A stretch of DNA of 64,000 nucleotides. Source: Haematococcus lacustris (Eukaryota; Chlorophyta; Chlorophyceae; Chlamydomonadales; Haematococcaceae). The translations under genes were made by a program, and so were the position numbers. Below, one piece after another: positions 1 to 11,546 of this stretch (positions are counted from its first letter, which is position 1; each line of letters opens with the position of its first letter). The DNA lies in the NCBI GenBank assembly GCA_030144725.1, contig JASKMD010000012.1:141501-205500 (forward strand). The letters are read 5' to 3'. Below the pieces are notes generated by a model, which worked only from the letters and a program-made list of their open reading frames with translations, ran no database searches and was not told where the DNA came from.

Positions 1-473
1 TGTCAACATGTCTGCCAATGTCTGATGATGTTTGTAGATAGCCGAGTCACGCACCCTTGACTGCTAGCCAGGCCCTGCCCCAGGTCTCCTGTACAGAGCG
101 AACAAACACTTCTCAGGCCCTTGACATGAAGCATAGCCCGTGCAGTATGGCGGCGTGTGCACACGAGATGATGCACGCCCGCAGCATAGAGACACTATGT
201 TAGGAGGTGCTGTGTCAGAGGCTAAGCTAGCTCTGTAACTTTGCAGCGTCAGCAGGCCGGTGCACCACGATACTATCAACCACCTTACGTCTCAATCCTA
301 GGGCCAACTCAGCCAGTGTCCCCACAAGGTCATGGCCACATGTGTGTGTGCGCCTCGCTCTGCTGGCAATGGCCTGAACCACGATAGTGGCTTCAACTCC
401 CCACTAGTAGTGAGTTATGGACACTCTCACGTCGAGCGACCTTGCTCTCTCCCCTCCATCAGCCACCCAGCCA

Positions 474-2562
474 TTACCAGCAGCAATGCGGGCGCACAGC
501 TACTTGCGCCATGGCCCTACCCGCCCTGGCATACCCCGTGAGCCTGGCGGCCTGAGGCTGGCGGCACGCTTGCAGCGGCAGACCTAGCTGGCGGCGCATG
601 GCATCGACCCGGCCCTGCACACGCTGCTGCAGGCGAGCCAGAGGGGGCTGAGGCAGACCCGGCACCTCCACCACCAGGGAGGCAGCGGCCACGCCCCACA
701 CAGCTGCCTGGCGCAGTGCAGCCCCGGCTCCCTGCAGCCCTGGGCGGCCACTGTCACACGCAGACCAGGCGCTGGGCAAGGTGGAGGCGCCTGATGCGCC
801 GCTGGCTCGCCCACCATGGCCCAGGCTGGCTCCACTGTCGCCCCCAGAGGCTACAGCCCTGGCGCCCACCACCAGGTCCGCCAGCAGCGGGGGTGGGCTG
901 GCAGCGGCAGGGGATGGCCTGTTGCGGCCTGGCTCCTGCTCCAGCCCAGCTGCAGTGACCCCACACAGCCAGGGCGCGCAGCGCGTGTGGTGCAGGGCGG
1001 CCAGCAGGCCCCCGCAGAACGCGTTGCCAGCCCCCGTGACGTCCTCCACCTGGGTGTCAGGCACTGCGGGCACCTGGGCAGCACAGCGCACCCACCAGGT
1101 CCGCCCCTGCATAACGCCCTCAGCGTCAGCTGCAGCCCCAGCAACGCCTGCTCACCTCCACTAGCTGCCCAGGCATGGCCCGGCTGGCCGCCACCACGCC
1201 CTGCGCCCCGCACCGCACCACCACCAGACCAGCACCAGTGGGGCCCGCTCTGGCCAGCAGCCTGCAGCCAGGGCCCAGCCAGCAGGAGATGCCAATGGCA
1301 GTAGGCAGCAGGGCGCGGAGGGCTGGCTGCAGCTGCTGCAGGGTGGCGCACGTCCTGCCGGGCCCTCATTGCCACTGAGGTGAGCAGCCACTAGACCAGT
1401 CCCAGCCAGGGAAGTGGCAGGACAATCCACAGGTGCCCGGCTGCAGCCTGCCTGCTGATCATGTTGCTCCTTTGTGGGTGCATCGCGAGGACCACAACTT
1501 GTGCGACTCCAGCTGCAACGCTCGACTTCGACGGTTTCAATCGCTCCAGGTCCAGGGCCAGCAGCTAAGAACGCGTCATCAAATGTGACTGCTGTCAAAG
1601 GACGAAGCCAGACACATGCTGCCAGGGCACCCTGCATGGGGTGTGTTGTAGGGGGGGTCAAAGCTGCCTGTGCACCCACTCTGTAGCCATCTGGCCTGGA
1701 GGTGCAGGGCCCAGCAGGGAGGCCGCCTCCAGCTCGTTGGGTGAGAACAGGTCACAGCTGCTCAGCAAGGCCTGCAGGCCACATGCCAGGGCCGCAGTAT
1801 GGGGGGACAGAGGCGAGGCGGCTGCTCCGCTGGCCTGCAGGTCAGGCCGGGCTTGCTGTGCCACCAGGCTCAAGGGTGGCCAGCTGCCAAAGGTGTGAGA
1901 GGGGCATTTGGAACCTGGGCTGAGCAATTGTGAGTTGAGGGCAGTGTGGGCCCCTGTGCCCCGCTGTGCCCCTGCGCACCTGCAGCTGCTGGGGGCTGGC
2001 GGGACCCTCACAGCCCGTGTAGGTCTCCACGCTCAGCACCCCCCCCGCTGCGTGCGCCAGCTGCCGCAGCTCCCTGCAGCCAGGCGCCTGGTGCCACTAG
2101 TGCTGGAGGGCTGGCCCCTGACCCCCACAGCCGCCGGCAGAGCCTAGGCCGCTGCTGGCATGGATAATAAGGGGTGCGGCCACCTGCCTGCGTAAGTGCC
2201 TGCCTGCCTAACTGCCTGCCTGCACTGCCTGCCTGGCTGCCAGGCTTGGCTGGCTGGCCGGCCTGCCGCAGTGCCCTGTGTCCTGACCTGAGGAGGCGGA
2301 GAGGGGGATGCTGCGGGTGCACACCAATGTGGAAGTTGGCGGCGCGCAGGAAGTGGTCTGGCAGCGTGTCCAGGCGCGGGCGCAGCATGTCCCACAGCTC
2401 CTCTCCCTCACCCCCTGGGCCGCGCCACACCTGCAGCGCATGACACCAGAGCAGGCCAGGGGGAGGGCAGGGAGAGACATAGGAGAAGGGGCAAGAGGAA
2501 GGGCAGGGGCAGGGGCAGGGGGTGGAGGGGATACCCTAGAGCGATGAGGCTGCAGGACTACT
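474..2562 (-). CDS. PfkB/MAK32-like carbohydrate kinase, 3' exons only (truncated at gap)
   Basis: This is the duplicate of the C-terminal exons described in full for 9458-12438. It includes the ATP-site motif DVTGAGNAFCGG in the last exon (about 1101-474), the exon with LFSPNELEAASLLG (about 1816-1711) and the exon ending in FHIGVHPQHP (about 2432-2287). The stop is TAA at 474-476. The N-terminal exons would lie inside or beyond the gap. As it stands the copy cannot encode a whole enzyme. Whether it is a real partial duplicate or an assembly duplicate cannot be decided from the sequence alone. Confidence 0.75.
1463..1511. repeat. Dispersed repeat R1, short copy (intron of PfkB duplicate)
   Basis: A stretch of about 48 bp containing GGGTGCATCGCGAGGACC also occurs at 10447-10495 and forms one end of the longer copies at 12519-12681 and 15838-16012. 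Here it lies in an intron of the kinase gene. It is probably a mobile-element fragment, but no coding capacity is visible. Confidence 0.7.
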
Positions 2563-3062
2563 NNNNNNNNNNNNNNNNNNNNNNNNNNNNNNNNNNNNNN
2601 NNNNNNNNNNNNNNNNNNNNNNNNNNNNNNNNNNNNNNNNNNNNNNNNNNNNNNNNNNNNNNNNNNNNNNNNNNNNNNNNNNNNNNNNNNNNNNNNNNNN
2701 NNNNNNNNNNNNNNNNNNNNNNNNNNNNNNNNNNNNNNNNNNNNNNNNNNNNNNNNNNNNNNNNNNNNNNNNNNNNNNNNNNNNNNNNNNNNNNNNNNNN
2801 NNNNNNNNNNNNNNNNNNNNNNNNNNNNNNNNNNNNNNNNNNNNNNNNNNNNNNNNNNNNNNNNNNNNNNNNNNNNNNNNNNNNNNNNNNNNNNNNNNNN
2901 NNNNNNNNNNNNNNNNNNNNNNNNNNNNNNNNNNNNNNNNNNNNNNNNNNNNNNNNNNNNNNNNNNNNNNNNNNNNNNNNNNNNNNNNNNNNNNNNNNNN
3001 NNNNNNNNNNNNNNNNNNNNNNNNNNNNNNNNNNNNNNNNNNNNNNNNNNNNNNNNNNNNNN
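2563..3062. other. Assembly gap (500 N)
   Basis: Exactly 500 N, the same length as the gap at 29291-29790, so it is a placeholder for an unknown distance rather than a measured one. Confidence 0.99.
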
Positions 3063-4470
3063 GTTTTTATGGTTGTTGTGACCAAATTGCATACTCACTT
3101 TCGCAAAATGATGACCTTGCACCTACGGTTCGCCCTACGGGACTACGGATACAGTATATACGTACGTATATACCGTCGTTTTAGTCGCCACATACGTATC
3201 TGGCCAACCCTAGGCAATGTGCAATGGGCTGCTACAAGCACTCCATCTCAGGTTTGCCTAGCCTCCTTATGCCTGCCTGGCATGAGCCAGTGATGTGCCC
3301 CACACAGGTTGCCATGATTGCAGCTAAGGGTAGGGTAATGGGTGTGAGGCTGCAATGGCCGGACATGGTGGTTTGGTGGTGGGCTGATGCTGCATTGCTG
3401 GCTGGCAGTGAGGGGGTGACTAGGCCACCATAGTTGACAGTTGCTACACAGCCTGCAGGCTAAAGGTGAAGGTGTTGAAGGCTGGCAGAGTGGCTAGCAG
3501 CCTGCATCATGTGCTTGCTGGTGGCCAGGTGCTGGTGCAGACAGGTGTGGTGAGAGTGGGATACCAATTTTATAAAGGCTGCCATGGGTAAAGTGCCATG
3601 GGGCTGCAAGACATGGTGTTACAGTTGTTCTGTTTGTACTTACCGTCGCCATGGTGGTAGATGAACATGGCCCGGCTGATGGTGGTGTAAGGGGAGGGGG
3701 TGGTTGAGGGTGTGGAGCAAGTACGTGCTTCTTGATTGCAGCGGATCGCGGAGGAGCCTGTGCAACAAGGCATGATGCAAGAGTGGTTGAGTCATGCTGT
3801 TGCACGTCATACAAGACCTTGCTGCCCAACATCACACCTCATCATTCTCATATAAGGGGGTGGTGCTGGCCATGGGTTGGCGATCCTACCCTATGCTTAC
3901 GTGGCGAGCTTCAGCTGCAGCAACACATGGAGGGGTGAGTAGCTTTAGGGCAGTACCAGCTCCTGCTGCCAGGTGCTGTTAGGGGGGTGCTGCTGCCAAG
4001 GAAGGGTTGCTGCCAGGGCCGCTCCCAACCCAACCCAACCCAGTCCAGCCCAACCCAGCCCAGCCGCAGCCCCAGCGAACATAAGCTCGCAGCTTCTCAC
4101 AGTTCAATCACAACTCTTGCTTCATCCTGGAATAGCGTGATGGTTCTCCCCACGGTTTCGGCCTGGGAAAAGCCGACAAAGTGCGGTGAGGAGAGTGAAC
4201 GCAGACAGCCACGGGAACCGCACGCTGCGGGCTAGAGGCGTGGGCCAAGCGGCTGGTGAGGTCGAGGCTCCTGAAACAGCGGGGCCGAAAATCCAAGGTG
4301 TGTCGCATGGAAAACCCCGTCGCGTAGCACGTTGCGCAGCGAAACGTGGTATCAAGATGAAGCGTGTAGTCTTGAGGGAAGCTGGGAAATGAAAGCTGGT
4401 TGACTGGTCCGCGAAGAGGTCGACAAAAAGCTGTGTAGCAGCGGTACCTTGCTGTCCCTCGCTGTTCTAC
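3063..4470. other. Gene-poor stretch with a 20-bp perfect palindrome
   Basis: No convincing coding exon on either strand. 3154-3173 is a perfect palindrome, GTATATACGTACGTATATAC, in an AT-rich patch unlike the surrounding DNA. Around 4027-4075 there is a short run of CCCAACCCAG-type iterations. Open frames here are short and lack domain features. Confidence 0.5.
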
Positions 4471-4494
4471 CCTGGTGCTAGGCAGGAGCTATAG

Positions 4495-4895
4495 GGCAGA
4501 GCAGCTGTGGTGCTGTGCAGCTGTACTACAGAGCAGCTGTGGGGCAAGGCAGGAGCAGCTGTGGGGTTGTGGTGCTGGGCAGAAGCAGCTGTGGTGCTGG
4601 GCAGGAGCAGTTGTGGTGCTAGGCAGCTGTGCTACAGTGCAGCTGTGGTACTAGGCAGGAACAGCTGTGGGGCTGGGCAGTTGTGCTACAGAGCAGCTGT
4701 GGTGCTGGGCAGAAGCAGCTGTGGTGCTAGGAAGCTGTACTACAGTTCAGCTGTGGTGCTGGGCAGCTGTCCTACAAACCAGCTGTGAGGCAAGGCAGGA
4801 GCAGCTGTGGTGCTGGGCAGCTGTGCTACAGAGAAGCTGTGGTGCTGGGCAGGAGCAGTTGTGGTGCTGGGCAGGGGCTGCTGTGGTGCAGGGCA
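4495..4895. repeat. Imperfect minisatellite (GCAGCTGTGGTGCTGGGCAG-type)
   Basis: About 400 bp of tandem, imperfect units built from GCAGCTGTGGTGCTGGGCAG alternating with variants that contain GCTGTGCTACAGAG. The unit is roughly 30 bp. Several frames stay open only because the unit lacks stops, so the predicted Cys/Trp-rich peptides are not evidence of a gene. Confidence 0.85.
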
Positions 4896-5167
4896 GTGCA
4901 TCGACAGCCCCTTACATGTGTTTCCTCTTCTACCATTTGTAAGCAACAGGAACAAGCGTCTTATCCAACGCGTTTCTGCATGTAAACTAGATTTGTCCAC
5001 TGACATAAAGCTCATGATAACCTAGAAGCCCCTTCCACGTATCGGTGTCAACCACTCCATGTAAACCATGCAAACAACCCAGTCACAATCAACAGCTAAT
5101 CCACAGACTGATGGCATGTCGCTCACTTCCTGCCCTCCAGCTTGTTGGCAATGGCAGCATACATGTT

Positions 5168-5583
5168 GTACACACCCTGGATACCCCCCCCACACACATG
5201 CCCATGCTGATGCCAATAGCTTGGTGATTTGAGCAGCCTCCACCCCTGGGTGCTGAGCCTCCATCCCAGCCCTCTTGATTGCGCCATAGAGAGCATACCC
5301 ACACATGCCCTGTTGGCCTCCCTTGGAAGTGCTGATAGGTAGGGACAAGGCTGCAGCCAACTGCACCAGCACACCTTCCTGCACCCCACCCACCACCTGC
5401 TTGTAGGCCTGGCTCTGACTGCTGCCACAAACAGCACCTGCCTGCTGCTGGAGCTGTGTGATCAATGTGTCAGCGCAGGCTGCCACATCCAAGCCCAGCT
5501 CCTCACACTGGAGCTCACCAAACAGGATCCTCTTGGCAGACTGAGCATTGGGGCTGTGGAGGCCCTGCTCCTTGAACTATTGG
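5168..5583 (-). pseudogene. Unrecognised coding-like exon downstream of HPPD
   Basis: The minus strand reads as a compositionally normal protein segment of about 135 residues, starting FKEQGLHSPNAQSAKRILFG and running through VGGVQEGVLVQLAAALSLP. It has no ATG. The codon before the first residue is TAG and could serve as an AG splice acceptor, so this looks like an internal exon whose upstream exons are missing. It lies only about 16 bp past the HPPD stop, leaving no room for a 5' part. I do not recognise the family. It could be the relic of a transposon ORF, a gene fragment brought in by rearrangement, or an alternative 3' exon. Confidence 0.4.
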
Positions 5584-5598
5584 TTCAAAGATTGCATA

Positions 5599-8539
5599 TC
5601 ACACAGTAAGCGTCCGCTCGTAATCCTCAATCCGTTTGAATAGCTCGCTGAAGTTGCCTTTCCCGAACCCTCCGCAACCTGCGGCTTGATCCTCCCCTGG
5701 CGGTGTACTGTGTAGTAGCTTCGTAGCAGCAGGGTGTGCAACCTCCGCCTGCGAGCGGTCCGTTTGAGACGGCTCTGGTGCTGCTTGTGCGGCCGCGCTT
5801 GCAATGATTGCCTCAGGCATCGTTGGGCCCGATGCGGCTTTGGACAAAGGAGAAGGTCCGGAGGTCAGCATGCACCCCACCCGCTGAATGATCTCAATAA
5901 AGATAGTGGCTCTGTCACCTGCAGTCAAGAAAGGTCACTGCACCAGGACTGCGCATGGCGCCATCGTCTAATCAAGCTCACTCCATGTGTCCTTCGTGAC
6001 CAATAGCAAACATCACTATCCACTTTGTCACCCAGCTTACTTCCCTCCTGCCTTGCCAAACCTAGCTGGCAGCCATCCCTTCTCACTTCCACCCGCCCCT
6101 TTGTGGGCATCATCCTGCTTGTACACACCACGACTTGACCAAAGCATCCTACCCGCCCTCCCCCATAGCTCACATCCTGCTTGAACTGAAACACCCCTGA
6201 CATTTGCTGCCCTGCTCACCAAGTGGCTTTGTGAATATCTGCAGCAGCAGGCCCTGGTCATCGCGGTCCACTAAGATGCCCAGCTCCTTGCACTCTGCCA
6301 GCTGCTCAGTGCTCAGCTCGCCCGCCACCTGTAGGAGCCACCACACTCAACACGCTCCCCATCATGGGTGCAATGTCCTAAATGCCAAGCTCCAATGCAT
6401 GTTAGGCTTGTATCAGCAGCAGGTGGAAGGTATGTCCTGCTTGGCTCACCTTGCCAGGAAGTGCCTCATAATATTTGTCGCTGGGCCGTGGCATGAACTC
6501 AAAGCCGCCACACTCACTGCGTGCCTGCATCTGCCTGCAAAGCAAGTTGTGGCGACAGTAACGACAGCTGTGAGAGTAAGCCAGCAGGCAACAGGCATCA
6601 ACCTGTGGTGCAGCAGAGTCATCCACAGAGCTAAGTTCGCACATGGCACTCAGCAGGTGCCCTGCCACCCTAGGCATGGCTCCACCAAGTACCTCAGCGT
6701 CCCAAAGATATCCGAGGTCTTCAGCGCCAAGTGTTGAAGCCCAGCCCCCTCATTCTGCTCCAGGTAGGTCTGAATCTGGCTCTTACGCGGTGTACCAAAT
6801 GTGGGCTCGTTCACAGGCAGCAGCACGTACCTGGCAGTGAGGCAGGCAGGTAGGCAGGCGCGGTGCCTGGCTGTCAGACCTCACCCACACCACCTGCCAC
6901 TGCTCTACAGACCCCCTTGCTCATGACACCAGCAACAGCATGTCTGGTGCGCCACATCAGCATAGCTGCTGCCACCACCTTTGCCTCACTCGTTGTTGTT
7001 GGCCAGCACCACACTGTTCAGCCCACTGTCCAGCGTGCCTACGTCCTCAGCCACGAACTCCGCAAACTCATGGAAGCCTTGCGTAAGGCAGCAGGGTGGG
7101 CAATTAAAGCAGCTGGGCTAGAGCACAATGCCACCCACAGGTGAGTGAGGGACGGCAGGCAAAGTGCACGCACCTGTGAAGCCCATGATGTACTTCACAG
7201 CCGGGCCTAGCTGCGGCACATTGCCCACGGCGTGGTCCAGCCGCTGCAGGCCAAAGCTGATGGCCGGGGCGTCTGTCACCTCCGTGTACCCAGCTAGGAA
7301 GGGCCCCTGTGCGCCACACAGCCAGCACACACGCTCCACACTGCCAGGGCCTGACAGGCATCCAAGAGGGCAGGCAGGCAGGCTAGGGCAGTGCTGAGCA
7401 ATGTGTGCAGTTATTGGGGCGAAGTGGGCGGCTGAGCGTCTCCTGCACTTGCCGTAAATGCGCTGCTGACGTAGCGCAGCACCACATCCCCGTACAGCAT
7501 CACCTCAGCAATGACCTGTTGCTCAGCCCCTCCTGCAGTAGCTGCAGAGCCTGGCAGGGCCGTGGGTGGCAGGGCTGGCCGCCCGCCTCCCTGCACGGAT
7601 GCCTCGAAGGCTGCACTTGCGTCGTCCACCACTAGGCCTACAGCGCAGCACCGCAAGCCAGCGGGTTAGCCTAGGTGCAGCAGAACATAGGGGGCACCAG
7701 CTGTGGCCTTGCCAGCCCAGCCTCGTCTCCGAGTGTTCAATATGGGAGGCAGCACAGGATCAGAGAAGCCGAGTACTGGGAGCACGAGGCAAGTACAGAG
7801 GGTGCTAGACGCTCACTGACAGCTATTAGTCAGGCAAAGCCTTTTCTGAAACAAGTCAGGTTTAAACCAGCTGTGCATGTGAAAGCTCCCCTCACCAACT
7901 GCACGCACTGCCAGGCCATGCTTAGTCACAAACTCATGGGCTCCAGCGGCGTCATAATGGGGCAGGGGCACACAGCCCACCCCACTGTTACCTGCCACCT
8001 GCCTGCAGGGCAGCAATGGAGGGGTCAGGCACCTGGCCTGTGACCTGAGGTCAGGCCCTGGACACAAGGCTGGGACAACCTGTTGGGGTTGGGCTCAATG
8101 CAGTTAGCAGGCACTTGCAGCATAGCAGGCTCATGCAAGCATCGCCGTGCACTCAGGACTGCCTAAGGCAGCTGCACAGCCCACCTGGAGTATGGCGCCG
8201 TGAAGGTGAACACCAGGTCATTGGAGCGCAAGACATAGGAGGCAAAGGTGGAGTTGCCTGTCGACTGGTCACTCTTGGCCACCAGGGTCATACCCAAGCC
8301 ATGTTGGAACCTGTCAGTAGGGTGCACACAGCACGCTGACTAGGTGCGTAGGCTTTATCAGCAGCCCCCTTGCTCCCTAATGCGCACCGTTTGTAAGTAT
8401 TGGTGGCGTCTGAGCACCAGAATTCGATGTGGTGGAAGCGGTGCACAGCGAAGCGGTCGGATCTGGGGTTGTTGCGCACAAAGTTTTTGTGCCCCACAAG
8501 CTTAAAGTCATCGTTGCCTGCCGCTCCTCCTCCGCCCAT
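5599..8539 (-). CDS. HPD: 4-hydroxyphenylpyruvate dioxygenase
   Basis: Converts 4-hydroxyphenylpyruvate to homogentisate, an Fe(II) enzyme of tyrosine breakdown that also feeds plastoquinone and tocopherol synthesis. About ten exons are recognisable in order: 8539-8392 (FHHIEFWCSDATNTYK), 8310-8183 (AKSDQSTGNSTFASYVL), 8005-7898, 7642-7464 (VMLYGDVVLRYVS), 7311-7171 (RLDHAVGNVPQLGPA), 7075-6988 (VGTLDSGLNSVVLANNNE), 6828-6697 (KSQIQTYLEQNEGAGLQHLA), 6541-6454 (GGFEFMPRPSDKYY), 6327-6220 (ELGILVDRDDQG) and 5923-5599 (IFIEIIQRVG, GGFGKGNFSELFK). The iron ligands expected for the family are present: His in RLDHAVGN, His in LQHLAL and Glu in FIEIIQ. The start chosen is the ATG at 8539, giving MGGGGAAGNDDFKLVG. 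The stop is TGA at 5599. No obvious transit peptide. Exon ends are approximate. Confidence 0.95.
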
Positions 8540-8984
8540 GTTTGTAGCAAGCACCTAAGCAAGTCAAGAAGTAAGCAAGACTGTGAAGCAAATAGCACCA
8601 ATCAACGGTTGTGAGGCCGACGTAACGAACTCGTCCGACACGATCCTCGTCACCCGGGTTTTCATGGCTATGAATTCTCTAGGGCTCATGACAAAACGCT
8701 TTTTACGAGACGTCATGTTCAGCACCAGCTGCGGTGGCCAGTGGCAAGGAATCGTGTTCTGACTGCACACTTGTAAGAGCGTCAAACCAGCCTAAATTAC
8801 CCTCAGTGAGGCCCTGGAAGGTGAAGGAGAGGGATAGGATGAGCGTTGCGACAAATCAAGGCAAGCAATGTGTGACAGTCTCTCCATAATCTCAACCAGC
8901 AATAAAACCCAGTAACCATACCGGGCCTGACTGGCTGTGAATAAAGGTTGTGTAGTGTAGCAACGTCAAGTGTTGACGGTTGGG
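8540..8984. other. Intergenic, between HPPD 5' end and PfkB 3' end
   Basis: About 440 bp that should hold the HPPD promoter and 5' leader (minus strand). I see no coding sequence and no clear TATA box. A possible splice acceptor (CTTAG) lies just before the HPPD ATG, so a non-coding first exon is possible. Confidence 0.4.
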
Positions 8985-11546
8985 TGTCAACATGTCTGCC
9001 AATGTCTGATGATGTTTGTAGATAGCCGAGTCACGCACCCTTGACTGCTAGCCAGGCCCTGCCCCAGGTCTCCTGTACAGAGCGAACAAACACTTCTCAG
9101 GCCCTTGACATGAAGCATAGCCCGTGCAGTATGGCGGCGTGTGCACACGAGATGATGCACGCCCGCAGCATAGAGACACTATGTTAGGAGGTGCTGTGTC
9201 AGAGGCTAAGCTAGCTCTGTAACTTTGCAGCGTCAGCAGGCCGGTGCACCACGATACTATCAACCACCTTACGTCTCAATCCTAGGGCCAACTCAGCCAG
9301 TGTCCCCACAAGGTCATGGCCACATGTGTGTGTGCGCCTCGCTCTGCTGGCAATGGCCTGAACCACGATAGTGGCTTCAACTCCCCACTAGTAGTGAGTT
9401 ATGGACACTCTCACGTCGAGCGACCTTGCTCTCTCCCCTCCATCAGCCACCCAGCCATTACCAGCAGCAATGCGGGCGCACAGCTACTTGCGCCATGGCC
9501 CTACCCGCCCTGGCATACCCCGTGAGCCTGGCGGCCTGAGGCTGGCGGCACGCTTGCAGCGGCAGACCTAGCTGGCGGCGCATGGCATCGACCCGGCCCT
9601 GCACACGCTGCTGCAGGCGAGCCAGAGGGGGCTGAGGCAGACCCGGCACCTCCACCACCAGGGAGGCAGCGGCCACGCCCCACACAGCTGCCTGGCGCAG
9701 TGCAGCCCCGGCTCCCTGCAGCCCTGGGCGGCCACTGTCACACGCAGACCAGGCGCTGGGCAAGGTGGAGGCGCCTGATGCGCCGCTGGCTCGCCCACCA
9801 TGGCCCAGGCTGGCTCCACTGTCGCCCCCAGAGGCTACAGCCCTGGCGCCCACCACCAGGTCCGCCAGCAGCGGGGGTGGGCTGGCAGCGGCAGGGGATG
9901 GCCTGTTGCGGCCTGGCTCCTGCTCCAGCCCAGCTGCAGTGACCCCACACAGCCAGGGCGCGCAGCGCGTGTGGTGCAGGGCGGCCAGCAGGCCCCCGCA
10001 GAACGCGTTGCCAGCCCCCGTGACGTCCTCCACCTGGGTGTCAGGCACTGCGGGCACCTGGGCAGCACAGCGCACCCACCAGGTCCGCCCCTGCATAACG
10101 CCCTCAGCGTCAGCTGCAGCCCCAGCAACGCCTGCTCACCTCCACTAGCTGCCCAGGCATGGCCCGGCTGGCCGCCACCACGCCCTGCGCCCCGCACCGC
10201 ACCACCACCAGACCAGCACCAGTGGGGCCCGCTCTGGCCAGCAGCCTGCAGCCAGGGCCCAGCCAGCAGGAGATGCCAATGGCAGTAGGCAGCAGGGCGC
10301 GGAGGGCTGGCTGCAGCTGCTGCAGGGTGGCGCACGTCCTGCCGGGCCCTCATTGCCACTGAGGTGAGCAGCCACTAGACCAGTCCCAGCCAGGGAAGTG
10401 GCAGGACAATCCACAGGTGCCCGGCTGCAGCCTGCCTGCTGATCATGTTGCTCCTTTGTGGGTGCATCGCGAGGACCACAACTTGTGCGACTCCAGCTGC
10501 AACGCTCGACTTCGACGGTTTCAATCGCTCCAGGTCCAGGGCCAGCAGCTAAGAACGCGTCATCAAATGTGACTGCTGTCAAAGGACGAAGCCAGACACA
10601 TGCTGCCAGGGCACCCTGCATGGGGTGTGTTGTAGGGGGGGTCAAAGCTGCCTGTGCACCCACTCTGTAGCCATCTGGCCTGGAGGTGCAGGGCCCAGCA
10701 GGGAGGCCGCCTCCAGCTCGTTGGGTGAGAACAGGTCACAGCTGCTCAGCAAGGCCTGCAGGCCACATGCCAGGGCCGCAGTATGGGGGGACAGAGGCGA
10801 GGCGGCTGCTCCGCTGGCCTGCAGGTCAGGCCGGGCTTGCTGTGCCACCAGGCTCAAGGGTGGCCAGCTGCCAAAGGTGTGAGAGGGGCATTTGGAACCT
10901 GGGCTGAGCAATTGTGAGTTGAGGGCAGTGTGGGCCCCTGTGCCCCGCTGTGCCCCTGCGCACCTGCAGCTGCTGGGGGCTGGCGGGACCCTCACAGCCC
11001 GTGTAGGTCTCCACGCTCAGCACCCCCCCCGCTGCGTGCGCCAGCTGCCGCAGCTCCCTGCAGCCAGGCGCCTGGTGCCACTAGTGCTGGAGGGCTGGCC
11101 CCTGACCCCCACAGCCGCCGGCAGAGCCTAGGCCGCTGCTGGCATGGATAATAAGGGGTGCGGCCACCTGCCTGCGTAAGTGCCTGCCTGCCTAACTGCC
11201 TGCCTGCACTGCCTGCCTGGCTGCCAGGCTTGGCTGGCTGGCCGGCCTGCCGCAGTGCCCTGTGTCCTGACCTGAGGAGGCGGAGAGGGGGATGCTGCGG
11301 GTGCACACCAATGTGGAAGTTGGCGGCGCGCAGGAAGTGGTCTGGCAGCGTGTCCAGGCGCGGGCGCAGCATGTCCCACAGCTCCTCTCCCTCACCCCCT
11401 GGGCCGCGCCACACCTGCAGCGCATGACACCAGAGCAGGCCAGGGGGAGGGCAGGGAGAGACATAGGAGAAGGGGCAAGAGGAAGGGCAGGGGCAGGGGC
11501 AGGGGGTGGAGGGGATACCCTAGAGCGATGAGGCTGCAGGACTACT
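8985..11546. repeat. Segmental duplicate, right copy (same as 1-2562)
   Basis: The partner of 1-2562. This copy continues uninterrupted beyond 11546 into the 5' exons of the kinase gene, so it is the complete locus. Confidence 0.95.

Larger units (their letters stand above)
1..2562. repeat. Segmental duplicate, left copy (same as 8985-11546)
   Basis: Every base I compared matches 8985-11546 at a constant offset of 8984 bp, and all reading frames in the two stretches translate identically. The copy begins at the window edge and stops exactly where the 500-N gap begins. It carries the 3' flank and the C-terminal exons of the PfkB-like gene, but not its first exons. Identity this complete points either to a very recent duplication or to the same locus being placed twice in the scaffold. 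Confidence 0.95.

Noticed and set aside
781..1304. Overlapping Pro/Ala-rich plus-strand frames (and the same at 9765-10288)
   Set aside because: Shadows of the GC-rich last exon of the PfkB-like gene, which has motifs on the minus strand.
4495..4895. Cys-rich secreted peptide family
   Set aside because: The frames follow an imperfect minisatellite and show no signal peptide or conserved Cys spacing beyond the unit.
3063..5000. Ribosomal RNA or tRNA genes
   Set aside because: I looked for tRNA-like cloverleafs and conserved rRNA motifs here and in the other gene-poor stretches and saw none I could support.
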